In this document: positions 8,544-15,863 of the stretch, piece after piece
Numbering within the stretch: position 1 is the first letter of the stretch
Layout: every line of letters begins with the position of its first letter
DNA from: Pseudonocardia nigra
GTDB lineage: Bacteria; Actinomycetota; Actinomycetes; Mycobacteriales; Pseudonocardiaceae
DNA length: 49,107 bases
Direction of reading: 5' to 3'
Assembly: GCF_019396355.1 (NCBI RefSeq)
Contig: NZ_JAHKRK010000034.1
Location: 1-49,107 of the forward strand
The notes under the pieces: generated by a model
Told to the model about the DNA's origin: nothing
Databases searched by the model: none
Seen by the model: the letters and a program-made list of their open reading frames with translations, nothing else
Program-made: the position numbers and the translations under genes

Positions 8544-9631
8544 GCGCCCACCTCCGCGGTGTTCCGCTGCGCGAGCAGGCTCGCGTGCGTCGGGGCGTCC
8601 GGGACGTGCGCCGGCTTGAGCGCGGCGAACTCCGTGCGCAACACCGGCACCACCTCCTCGCCCAGCAGGTCCAGCTGCTCCAGCACCGTCTTCAGTGGCA
8701 GGCCCGCGTGGTCGGTGAGGAACAGCTGCCGCTGGTAGTCGCCGACGTACTCGCGGAATCCCAGGGTGCGGTCGATGACCTCCTGCGGGCTGCCGACGGT
8801 CAGCGGCGTCTCGCGGCTGAAGTCCTCCAGCGACGGCCCGTGGCCGTAGACCGGCGCGTTGTCGAAGTAGGGCCGGAACTCCCGGACGGCGTCCTGGCTG
8901 TTCCTGCGCATGAACACCTGCCCGCCCAGACCGACGATCGCCCGGTCGGCCGGCCCGTGCCCGTGGTGCTCGAACCGGCGGCGGTAGAACTCCACCATCC
9001 GGCGGGTGTGCTCGCTGGGCCAGAAGATGTGGTTGTGGAAGAAGCCGTCGCCGTAGTAGGCGGCCTGCTCGGCGATCTCCGGGCTGCGGATCGAGCCGTG
9101 CCATACGAACGGCGGCACCCCGTCGAGCGGGCGCGGGGTCGAGGTGAAGCTCTGCAGCGGGGTACGGAACCGGCCTTCCCAGTCCACGACGTCCTCGTGC
9201 CACAGCCGCCGCAGCAGCGCGTAGTTCTCGACGGCGAGCGGGATGCCGTCGCGGATGTCCTGGCCGAACCAGGGGTAGACCGGCCCGGTGTTGCCGCGGC
9301 CGAGCATGAGGTCCACGCGGCCGTCGGCGAGGTGCTGCAGCATCGCGTAGTCCTCGGCGATCTTCACCGGGTCGTTGGTGGTGATCAGCGTGGTCGCCGT
9401 GGACAGCTGCAGCCGCTGCGTGCGCGCGGCGATGTAGCCGAGCATCGTGGTCGGCGAGGACGGCACGAACGGCGGGTTGTGGTGCTCCCCGGTGGCGAAC
9501 ACGTCCAGGCCCACCTCCTCGGCCTTGAGCGCGATCGTCACCATCGCCTTGATCCGTTCCGCCTCGGTCGGGGCGCGACCCGTGGTGGGGTCGGGGGTGA
9601 CGTCCCCGACCGAGAAGATTCCGAACTGCAT
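8540..9631 (-). CDS. LLM-class flavin-dependent oxidoreductase (CE1758-type)
   Basis: This 363-residue bacterial-luciferase-like monooxygenase starts at ATG 9631 with GGGAGG upstream. Seen in the protein are MQFGIFSVGD, ATGEHHNPPF near residue 46, the TTLITTNDPVKIAEDYAMLQHLADGRVDLMLGRG segment typical of the LLM fold, and an AYYGDGFF strand near 190. Family members use FMNH2 and O2. A dedicated FMN reductase follows with an ATGA overlap, the usual two-component pairing. The substrate is unknown. If the reductase is really broken, the enzyme would need reduced flavin from elsewhere. Confidence 0.88.
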   Translation of the reverse strand: MQFGIFSVGDVTPDPTTGRAPTEAERIKAMVTIALKAEEVGLDVFATGEHHNPPFVPSSPTTMLGYIAARTQRLQLSTATTLITTNDPVKIAEDYAMLQHLADGRVDLMLGRGNTGPVYPWFGQDIRDGIPLAVENYALLRRLWHEDVVDWEGRFRTPLQSFTSTPRPLDGVPPFVWHGSIRSPEIAEQAAYYGDGFFHNHIFWPSEHTRRMVEFYRRRFEHHGHGPADRAIVGLGGQVFMRRNSQDAVREFRPYFDNAPVYGHGPSLEDFSRETPLTVGSPQEVIDRTLGFREYVGDYQRQLFLTDHAGLPLKTVLEQLDLLGEEVVPVLRTEFAALKPAHVPDAPTHASLLAQRNTAEVGA

Positions 9632-9644
9632 CGCGGCCTCCCGA

Positions 9645-9660
9645 TTGCTTGACCTCGCAA
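9645..9660. promoter_or_regulatory. possible operator upstream of the LLM/FMN-reductase operon
   Basis: An AT-richer patch holds TTGC(N8)GCAA (TTGCTTGACCTCGCAA), 14 bp upstream of the LLM start and next to its ribosome site. It would suit a MarR/TetR-type dimer, but no such regulator is adjacent and the arms are only 4 bp. Confidence 0.25.
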
Positions 9661-9735
9661 CTAACTACCCGCTCAACACGAGGCCCCACCCGGTTATGCC
9701 CGCAGGCGACCGTCCATGCGCCTCGTGTCCGCCGC

Positions 9736-9757
9736 TGCCCCCCGTCGACGGGGGGCA
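9736..9757 (-). terminator. perfect 22-bp palindrome, likely terminator of the DsbA-like gene
   Basis: The palindrome spans 9736-9757: TGCCCCCCG, centre TCGA, then CGGGGGGCA. It lies 43 bp 3' of the DsbA-like stop (9801, minus strand). No T-run follows, as is usual in very GC-rich genomes. The rest of 9632-9800 shows no gene. Confidence 0.5.
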
Positions 9758-9800
9758 TGAGCCGAGACGGGGCGCACGGGGCGACCGGCCGCTGCCCGGA

Positions 9801-10490
9801 TCACGGAATGGGCACCGCCGCCCGCAGCGCCTCGTCGGTGCGCGCGATCTCCCGGCCGTCCACGAGCACGGTCGGCGTCGCGGTGATCCCGGCCCGGGAG
9901 GCCTCGTCGGTCTCGTGCGCGGTCCACGCCGCGTAGCGCTCCTCCGCCACGCAGGTGCCGAAGTCCGGCCCGGCGCCCGCCTGCTCGCCGAGGGCGACGA
10001 GCCGCTCGTCGGGCAACCCCGCCGTGTTCTCCGGCGGCTGGTGGGCGAACAGCAGCGCCTGGAACCGCGGATAGACGCCCGCCTCGGCCGCACATCCCGC
10101 CGCCGCCGACGACCGGCTCGCGTACCGGGTGGAGGAGAAGCGGTCGAGGTAGGCGACCGGGTGGTAGACCACCCGCGCCGCGCCCGCCGCCACCAGCTCG
10201 TCCAGCGTCGCACCCGACTGCGCCTCGTAGGCGCGGCAGGCCGGGCACTGGAAGTCGAGGTAGACGTCGACGGTCACGGGGGCGTCCGGCGAGCCCACGG
10301 CGACGCCCGTGGCCGTCGCCCCCGCCGGGACGACGAGCGCGTCCGCCTGCTGCGCCCGGTACACGCCCACCCCGACGGCACCGGCGAACAGCACGAGCGT
10401 CACCACCGCCGCCACCGCCCAGCCCGACGGGCCGCGGCGCCGTCCCACCGCAGCGGGGCGCCGTCGGTGCGCCGTCCGGTTCGCCGCCAT
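9801..10490 (-). CDS. membrane-anchored DsbA-like thioredoxin-fold protein
   Basis: This 229-residue protein has a basic N-terminus, one membrane helix (residues ~23-43) and an extracytoplasmic thioredoxin-fold domain. The active-site CPAC is at residues 82-85 (VYLDFQCPACRAYE). The cis-Pro loop is in GITATPTVLVDGREI near the C-terminus. It should act outside the membrane as a thiol oxidoreductase. Its promoter (10520-10552) matches those of the neighbouring anti-sigma and MauE-like genes, tying it to the ECF module. ATG 10490 is preferred over GTG 10493; the two are adjacent. Confidence 0.88.
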   Translation of the reverse strand: MAANRTAHRRRPAAVGRRRGPSGWAVAAVVTLVLFAGAVGVGVYRAQQADALVVPAGATATGVAVGSPDAPVTVDVYLDFQCPACRAYEAQSGATLDELVAAGAARVVYHPVAYLDRFSSTRYASRSSAAAGCAAEAGVYPRFQALLFAHQPPENTAGLPDERLVALGEQAGAGPDFGTCVAEERYAAWTAHETDEASRAGITATPTVLVDGREIARTDEALRAAVPIP

Positions 10491-10519
10491 CACGAGTCCT
10501 GCCGATCGTTGCTCACACG

Positions 10520-10552
10520 GCAGTGGTCGGCGGCCGCGGCGTCCCGGTTCCC
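10520..10552 (-). promoter_or_regulatory. ECF-type promoter of the DsbA-like gene
   Basis: On the minus strand GGGAACC (10552-10546) is followed after 16 bp by CGACCACTGC (10529-10520), about 30 bp before the start codon. The same -35/-10 pair and spacing precede the genes starting at 11291 and 12414. GGAAC-type -35 elements are typical of ECF sigma factors. Confidence 0.7.
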
Positions 10553-10556
10553 GCGA

Positions 10557-11291
10557 TCACGCGGCTCGGTGGCGCGCCGAGGGGGCGAGGCCGTCGTCGC
10601 GGGGGGCGGGCGGGATCGCCGGCGACGACTCCGCCGCCGGCCGATGCCCGTCGGGGCGCTGCGCGCGCGGGGTGCCGTCGCCGCCGGGCGTCACCCGCCG
10701 CAGCGCGACCACGAGGACCAGCCCGGCGACGACCAGCCCGTGCGTCAGCAGACGGCCCGGCTCCACCCGGCCGACCAGCAGGTCGACGCCGCTGAGCAGG
10801 GTGAGCGCAGCGACGAACGCGCCGAGCATCGACACGAGCGCGGAGCCCCGCGACCGGCTGGACGCGACCCACAGGAACGCGACCGCGATGGCGAGGTTCC
10901 AGGCCGCGCTCTCGTGGGAGAAGTGCGCGGTGCTCGCCCCCGCCAGCCCGCCGCCGTGGTGCGCCGCCCCGGCCGCCGCCACCACCCCGCTCACCGCGAG
11001 CCCGAGCTGCCCCACGCCCACGGCCGCCAGCGCCGCGCGCAGCAGGCCCGGGGCGCGCCGGGGGGCGGGAGCGGCGGCGACCACGGCGGCGACCAGGTCG
11101 GGACCGTCCTCGGCGGGCCGGGTGCGGGTGAGCCGCGTGACCCGGGCGGCCCGCTCGGCGAACTCCCGGCAGGCGGGGCACGCGTCGAGGTGCGCGTCGA
11201 CCGCGGCGGCCTCCCCGGGCAGCTCCTCGCCGTCCAGCCGCGCCGAGATCGCCTCCCGGCAGTCCGCACACGTCATCTCGGGGCCCGTCAC
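10557..11291 (-). CDS. zinc-finger (zf-HC2) multi-spanning membrane anti-sigma factor
   Basis: This 244-residue protein begins with a ZAS-type finger (C8-x2-C11 and H34-x3-C38-x2-C41, AHLDACPAC). A linker precedes a membrane domain of about four helices in residues ~90-205. The tail is Pro/Arg-rich. It lies next to, and divergent from, the ECF sigma gene at 11353, and I infer it is the cognate anti-sigma factor. GTG 11291 falls where transcription from the upstream ECF promoter should begin, so the mRNA may be leaderless; ATG 11276 is the alternative. The conserved Cys and His suit a redox or metal signal. Confidence 0.8.
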   Translation of the reverse strand: MTGPEMTCADCREAISARLDGEELPGEAAAVDAHLDACPACREFAERAARVTRLTRTRPAEDGPDLVAAVVAAAPAPRRAPGLLRAALAAVGVGQLGLAVSGVVAAAGAAHHGGGLAGASTAHFSHESAAWNLAIAVAFLWVASSRSRGSALVSMLGAFVAALTLLSGVDLLVGRVEPGRLLTHGLVVAGLVLVVALRRVTPGGDGTPRAQRPDGHRPAAESSPAIPPAPRDDGLAPSARHRAA

Positions 11292-11294
11292 ACC

Positions 11295-11328
11295 GGGAAT
11301 GGTCGTCCGACCGCGCCCGCCGGTTCCC
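11295..11328 (-). promoter_or_regulatory. ECF-type promoter of the anti-sigma gene
   Basis: On the minus strand GGGAACC (11328-11322) is followed after 16 bp by CGACCATTCC, the same layout as at 10520 and 12419. The -10 element ends only a few bases before GTG 11291, which suggests a leaderless message. Control of an anti-sigma gene by its own sigma factor is a usual feedback loop. Confidence 0.7.
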
Positions 11329-11352
11329 GGCGCCCCCCGCTACTGTGCGCGC

Positions 11353-11916
11353 ATGGCCGATCGCTGCGACGACGCCGAGCTCACCGCGCTGGCGTTCGCC
11401 GCGGGTCGCGGGGACCGGGCCGCGCTCGCCCGGTTCGTCCGGGCCACCCAGCGCGACGTGCAGCGGTTCGTCGCGCACCTGACGAGCCCGCGCGAGGCCG
11501 ACGACCTCGCGCAGGAGACCTACCTGCGGGCGCTGGGTGCGCTGCCGCGGTTCGCCGGCCGGGCGACGGCGCGGACGTGGCTGCTGTCGATCGCGCGGCG
11601 GGTGGCCGCCGACCACGTGCGCACCGCCGTGCGCAGGCCGCGGACCAACCCGGTGGACGACTGGGACGCCGTCGGCCCCGCCCGCTCGGCCGTCGACGAG
11701 GGCGTGCTGCTGCGCAGGCTCGTCGACGAGCTGGACCCGGACCGGCGCGAGGCCTTCGTCCTCACCCAGCTGCTCGACCTGAGCTACACCGAGGCCGCGC
11801 AGGTGTGCGACTGCCCGGTCGGCACCATCCGCTCCCGCGTGGCGCGGGCGCGGGAGGACCTGGTGGCGGCCATGGACGGCGACGGCCGGCGGGAGCGCCG
11901 CGCCGGCGGGCTGTAG
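11353..11916 (+). CDS. ECF-family sigma factor of the DsbA/MauE module
   Basis: This 187-residue sigma factor starts at ATG 11353. Region 2 is at residues ~25-90 (FVRATQRDVQRFVAHL, ADDLAQETYLRALGAL, ARTWLLSIARRVAADHVR). Region 4 is at ~118-175 (DELDPDRREAFVLTQLLDLSYTEAAQVCDCPVGTIRSRVARAREDL). Two cysteines sit inside region 4 (VCDCP). It resembles SigC-like actinobacterial ECF factors. It is encoded opposite to the three genes that share the GGGAACC promoter and has no copy of that motif itself. TACTGT at 11341-11346 lies 6 bp before the ATG, compatible with leaderless transcription by another sigma factor. Confidence 0.9.
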   Translation: MADRCDDAELTALAFAAGRGDRAALARFVRATQRDVQRFVAHLTSPREADDLAQETYLRALGALPRFAGRATARTWLLSIARRVAADHVRTAVRRPRTNPVDDWDAVGPARSAVDEGVLLRRLVDELDPDRREAFVLTQLLDLSYTEAAQVCDCPVGTIRSRVARAREDLVAAMDGDGRRERRAGGL

Positions 11917-11922
11917 AGCGGC

Positions 11923-12414
11923 TCAGCGGGCGAGCCGGGTGTCGAGGGCGAGCGGCCCGCGCGGCCACCGGACCAGGGCCAGCGCGACGAGCAGCAGCGC
12001 GCCGTCGCGGGCGAGCTCCCACCCGTAGGCCGGGTCCTCCCCCGCCGCGAGCTCGCCGCCGGAGCCGAAGCAGCCGCAGTCGATGCGCAGCCCGCGCGCC
12101 CACGCCGAGGCGATCCCCACGACGAAGGCGGCCATCAGCAGCGCCGACAGGACCGCGCCTACCCGCACGCCCAGGCCCACCACGAGCAGCACCCCGAGCG
12201 CGATCTCGACCATCGGCAGGGCCGCGCCCACCACCTGCACGGCAGGTTCGGGCAACAGCCGGTAGGCGCGCACCGCGCGGACCGACGCGTCGAGGTCGCC
12301 CACCTTCGCCGCCCCCGCGACGATCCAGACCCCGCCGAGCACGAGGCGGGCGAGCGTGGTGAGCCAGGGCAGCAGTGCCCGCGCGGGGGCGGGCCGGGTG
12401 GTGGTCGTGGTCAT
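11923..12414 (-). CDS. MauE/DoxX-like redox-associated membrane protein
   Basis: This 163-residue protein has four predicted helices (about 18-38, 62-82, 86-106, 133-150). A cysteine pair CGCFG at residues 113-117 follows the third helix, the pattern of MauE/DoxX-like proteins thought to support disulfide formation. With the DsbA-like protein it could make an oxidant/recycler pair. Its promoter (12419-12451) matches the ECF consensus. ATG 12414 or GTG 12417 is expected at or within a few bases of the transcription start, so the mRNA is probably leaderless. Its stop lies 6 bp from that of the convergent sigma gene. Confidence 0.8.
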   Translation of the reverse strand: MTTTTTRPAPARALLPWLTTLARLVLGGVWIVAGAAKVGDLDASVRAVRAYRLLPEPAVQVVGAALPMVEIALGVLLVVGLGVRVGAVLSALLMAAFVVGIASAWARGLRIDCGCFGSGGELAAGEDPAYGWELARDGALLLVALALVRWPRGPLALDTRLAR

Positions 12415-12418
12415 CACC

Positions 12419-12451
12419 GCAGTGGTCGTCGGCGGCGCCGCCGTGGTTCCC
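12419..12451 (-). promoter_or_regulatory. ECF-type promoter of the MauE-like gene
   Basis: On the minus strand GGGAACC (12451-12445) is followed after 16 bp by CGACCACTGC (12428-12419). This is the third copy of the promoter pair found at 10520 and 11295. It lies in the short gap after the AEC transporter stop. Confidence 0.7.
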
Positions 12452-12459
12452 GGCGGCGA

Positions 12460-13386
12460 TCAGGTGATCACCGCGACGGCGCCGACCAGCACCGGCACGC
12501 TGACGAGCGTCGTCGCGAGCGCCGCGTCCCGGCCCAGGGCGACGCCGGCGTCGAACCGGACCGCGTAGGTGAACACGTTCTGCGCCGTGGGCAGCGCCGC
12601 GCAGATGACGACCGCGAGCAGCTCCGGCCCCTGCAGGCCCAGCAGCAGGCCCAGCCCCAGCGCGAGGGCGGGCTGCACGAGGTTCTTGAGGATCAGCACG
12701 GCGACGAGCTGCGGCCCGGTGCCCGCCGTCCCCGGCCGGGCCGCCCCGCGCAGCGAGATCCCGAACGCGAGCAGCATCCCGGGCACGGCGAGGTCGGCGA
12801 TGAGCTCGATCGGCGCCAGCACCGGCCGGGGCGGGACGGCGCCGGTGACGGAGACGGAGAGGCCGATCGTGGTGGCGATCGCGATCGGGTTGCGCAGGGG
12901 CGCCGTGACGGTGGCGAGCAGCGCGGGCCGCTCCCCGCCCGGCCGGGCCGTCGCGAGGTCGAACGCCGTCGCGAACACCGGGGTGAGCACCGCCATCTGG
13001 AACAGCAGCACCGGGGCGACCTCGGTGGCGTCGCCCAGCGCGTAGGTGACGATCGGCAGGCCGAGGTTGCCGGCGTTGACGTAGCCGCTCGCCATCGCCC
13101 CGACCGTCGTCTCCCCTGCCGGGCGCCGCAACAGCAGCCCCACCGGGACGTAGAGCAGGCAGGCGAGCGAGCTGGTCACGCCCGTGACCACGAGGCTCTC
13201 GGAGAACACCGCGCCGACGTCGGCGCGGGTGAGCGTGACGAACAGCAGCGCGGGCGTGGCCACGTAGAACGCGGCCCGCGACAGCACCTGCGTGGCGCTG
13301 GGACCGAGCACGCCCGCCCGCCCGACCAGGTACCCCACGGCGATGACGGCGCCGACGACGACGAACCCGTCGAGCACTCCGTTCAC
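12460..13386 (-). CDS. AEC-family (auxin efflux carrier-like) transporter
   Basis: This 308-residue membrane protein starts at GTG 13386. It has about ten helices in two halves split by a polar segment near residues 145-160. The AEC/BASS-fold markers are GNLGLPI near residue 107 (ASGYVNAGNLGLPIV) and the C-terminal CAALPTAQNVFTYA. Bacterial AEC carriers export or import organic acids such as malate or malonate. It diverges from the PucR-type regulator at 13452 and could be its target. The substrate is not determined. Confidence 0.85.
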   Translation of the reverse strand: MNGVLDGFVVVGAVIAVGYLVGRAGVLGPSATQVLSRAAFYVATPALLFVTLTRADVGAVFSESLVVTGVTSSLACLLYVPVGLLLRRPAGETTVGAMASGYVNAGNLGLPIVTYALGDATEVAPVLLFQMAVLTPVFATAFDLATARPGGERPALLATVTAPLRNPIAIATTIGLSVSVTGAVPPRPVLAPIELIADLAVPGMLLAFGISLRGAARPGTAGTGPQLVAVLILKNLVQPALALGLGLLLGLQGPELLAVVICAALPTAQNVFTYAVRFDAGVALGRDAALATTLVSVPVLVGAVAVIT

Positions 13387-13451
13387 GCTGCGGTCACGTC
13401 ACGTCACAGTAGAGCTGTGAGCCCGGTCAACCCGCGGCGGAGGTAGCGTCG

Positions 13452-14666
13452 GTGGGCGTGGACGCGCCGACGGCAGACTTCGCTGCGCCGAGCTCGCAGG
13501 AGCTCGCGGCTGCGGCGCTCGACGACGTCCCGGTCCTGACCGAGCGGCTGCTCGCCGCGATCTTCACCGACAACCCGGAGTGGACCGACTACGCACCGGT
13601 CCCGCGCGCCGACCTGCGCGAGGCGTGCGGGCGCTACCTGTCGCGGGTGCTGGAGGTGCTCGGCGGCCAGGTCCCGGGTCCGGACGGCGACGACGTCGCC
13701 GCGGAGATCGGCAGGCACCGGGCCGAGCAGGGCGTGCCGCTCGAGGTGATGCTGCGGACGTTCCGGCTCGGCGGGCGGATCGTCTGGGAGGCGCTGGTCG
13801 AACGGGCGAGCGCGCGCGGGGTCGGGCCGGACGCCGTCATCGAGGCCGCCACCGCGATGTGGACGGTGGTCGACGGGCTGTCCTCGACCCTGTCCACGTC
13901 CTACCGCAGCACCGAGCTGGAGCAGCTGCGCCGCGACGACCAGCGCCGGCACGCGCTCGTCGAGGATCTGCTGGGCGGGCGGGCCCAGGACGACGCGTTC
14001 CGCAGGCGGGCCGCCGAGCAGCTCGACCTCCCCCTCGCGGGCAGCTACCTGGTGGTCGTGGCGGCCCACGGCGCCGACGGCCGGGCCGCGCTGCGCGGGC
14101 CGCAGACGGCGTTGGGCGCCGGCGGCATCCGGTCGGTCTGGCAGGCCCGGGCCGACACGCTCGTCGGCGTGATCGCGCTCGAGCAGCGGGCGCCCGCAAC
14201 CGTGCTCGAGCGGCTCCGTCCGCTCACCCGCGGCCGGGCCGGGGCGTCCCCCGCGGTCGCCGGGCTCGCGCAGGTGGGGCTCGCCCACCAGCTCGCCCTC
14301 ACCGCCTTGGGCACCGTGCCCGACACCGCCGTCGAGCTGGTGTCGCTGCCCGACCGGCTGCCCGAGGCGCTGCTCGTGGCCTCGCCCGAGCTGCGGCGCC
14401 GGCTCGTGCAGGACACGCTGGGCCCGGTGCTCGCGCGGCCGCCGAAGGAGCGCGACATGCTGCTGGCGACGCTGACAGCCTGGCTGGCCGCCGAGTGCTC
14501 GGCGGGCGACGCCGCCCACCGGCTGTACTGCCACCGCAACACCGTGCTCAACCGGCTGCAGCGCATCTCGGCGCTCGTGGGTCGGCCGTTGACGGGGCGG
14601 CGCGCCTACGTCGAGCTCTCGCTCGCGCTCTCCGCGCTCGACCCCCCGGAGCCGGTCACGCCCTGA
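13452..14666 (+). CDS. PucR-family transcriptional regulator (HTH_30)
   Basis: This 404-residue regulator starts at GTG 13452, 8 nt after GGAGG. The N-terminal ~170 residues are helical and GGDEF-like/sensor-like. A middle domain (~190-290) follows. The C-terminal helix-turn-helix reads AAHRLYCHRNTVLNRLQRISALVGR near residue 355, the PucR signature. It lies directly upstream of and co-directional with the 2-oxoacid dehydrogenase operon, across a 92-bp gap containing a strong palindrome. I infer that it controls that operon, or the divergent AEC carrier. Confidence 0.85.
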   Translation: MGVDAPTADFAAPSSQELAAAALDDVPVLTERLLAAIFTDNPEWTDYAPVPRADLREACGRYLSRVLEVLGGQVPGPDGDDVAAEIGRHRAEQGVPLEVMLRTFRLGGRIVWEALVERASARGVGPDAVIEAATAMWTVVDGLSSTLSTSYRSTELEQLRRDDQRRHALVEDLLGGRAQDDAFRRRAAEQLDLPLAGSYLVVVAAHGADGRAALRGPQTALGAGGIRSVWQARADTLVGVIALEQRAPATVLERLRPLTRGRAGASPAVAGLAQVGLAHQLALTALGTVPDTAVELVSLPDRLPEALLVASPELRRRLVQDTLGPVLARPPKERDMLLATLTAWLAAECSAGDAAHRLYCHRNTVLNRLQRISALVGRPLTGRRAYVELSLALSALDPPEPVTP

Positions 14667-14675
14667 CACCAGGAT

Positions 14676-14714
14676 TGGGCAATCTGCCCAGTTCCGCGGT
14701 GCCGGATCTGGGCA
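14676..14714. promoter_or_regulatory. TGGGCA-ATC-TGCCCA operator plus third half-site
   Basis: TGGGCA (14676-14681) and TGCCCA (14685-14690) form a perfect 6-bp inverted repeat around ATC, and a third TGGGCA is at 14709-14714. All lie between the PucR-type regulator stop and the E1alpha start, 45-85 bp upstream of the latter. The best guess is the binding site of the adjacent regulator. Confidence 0.55.
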
Positions 14715-14758
14715 CCGGCGCATGGTGATGGGCGCGCCCGCTCACGACACTGCGGGAT

Positions 14759-15853
14759 GTGACGACCCAGACCGCGCCGCCGCAGGCTGCGACCCCCCGC
14801 GCCAGGACCCGCCGCGCCAGGACGTCGCAGACGCGGGACCGCCTCGCCCGCGAGGACCCGGGGACGCTGCGCGACTGGTTCCGCCGGATGACGCTGGTCC
14901 GGCGGTTCGAGGAACGCGCCGCCCAGGGCTACACGCAGGCGAAGATCGGCGGCTACTGCCACCTCAACCTGGGCGAGGAGGCCACGGTCGTCGGCCTGCT
15001 GGCCGGCATGCGCCCCACCGACTACCTGTTCACGAACTACCGCGAGCACGGGTACGCGATCGCCAAGGGCATCGACCCGAGCCGGGTGATGGCCGAGCTG
15101 TACGGCCGCACCACCGGCACGTCCAAGGGGTGGGGCGGGTCGATGCACCTGTTCGACGCCGAGGCCCGGCTGCTCGGCGGGTACGGGATCGTCGGCGGCC
15201 AGGTCCCGCTCGCGACCGGCGCGGCCCTGGCCGTCGACTACCGCGACGGCGACGACGTCGTGGTGTGCCAGATGGGTGACGGCACCACCAACATCGGCGC
15301 GTTCCACGAGTCGCTGAACATCGCCGCGCTGTGGAACCTGCCGATCGTGTTCGTGGTGGTGAACAACTTCCTCGGCATGGGCACCACGGTGGAGCGCTCG
15401 TCGGCGGAGCCGGAGCTGTACAAGCGCGCCGCCGCCTACCGGATGCACGGCGAGCGCGTGGACGGCACCGACGTGGTCGCGGTGCACGAGGCCGCGCACC
15501 GGCTCGTCGAGCGCGCCCGCGAGAAGGGCGGGCCGGCGCTGCTGGAGGCCGTGAGCAGCCGCCTCAAGGGGCACTCGCTGGTGGACCCGGCGCGCTACCG
15601 CAGTGCCGACGACACCGCCGCGGCCCGGGAGAACGACCCGATCGCCCGGTTCCGCGCCGACCTGATCGCCGCGGGCGTGCTGGACGAGGACGGCGCGGCC
15701 GAGCTCGAGGCCGCCGCCCAGGCCGACGCGGACGCCGCCGTCGCCTTCGCCGACGCGAGCCCGCACCCGGACGTCGCCACGCTGTTCGACCACACCTACG
15801 CCACCCCGGTGTCCGGCGAGGGCCGCAGGCTGCCCGCCGACCCGGTCTTCTGA
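14759..15853 (+). CDS. pdhA: 2-oxoacid (pyruvate) dehydrogenase E1 component, alpha subunit
   Basis: This 364-residue subunit starts at GTG 14759 after a Thr/Arg/Ala-rich leader. The thiamine-diphosphate motif runs from GDG (VCQMGDGTTNIGAFHESLNIAALWNLPIVFVVVNN, residues ~170-203). The phosphate/substrate loop lies near TNYREHGYAIAKG, and KGWGGSMHLFD is typical of E1alpha. It decarboxylates the 2-oxoacid with E1beta and passes the acyl group to E2. Three genes follow as an operon with no E3. Pyruvate is the likeliest substrate, but acetoin or branched-chain 2-oxoacids are possible. Confidence 0.85.
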   Translation: MTTQTAPPQAATPRARTRRARTSQTRDRLAREDPGTLRDWFRRMTLVRRFEERAAQGYTQAKIGGYCHLNLGEEATVVGLLAGMRPTDYLFTNYREHGYAIAKGIDPSRVMAELYGRTTGTSKGWGGSMHLFDAEARLLGGYGIVGGQVPLATGAALAVDYRDGDDVVVCQMGDGTTNIGAFHESLNIAALWNLPIVFVVVNNFLGMGTTVERSSAEPELYKRAAAYRMHGERVDGTDVVAVHEAAHRLVERAREKGGPALLEAVSSRLKGHSLVDPARYRSADDTAAARENDPIARFRADLIAAGVLDEDGAAELEAAAQADADAAVAFADASPHPDVATLFDHTYATPVSGEGRRLPADPVF

Positions 15854-15863
15854 GAGAAGAACC

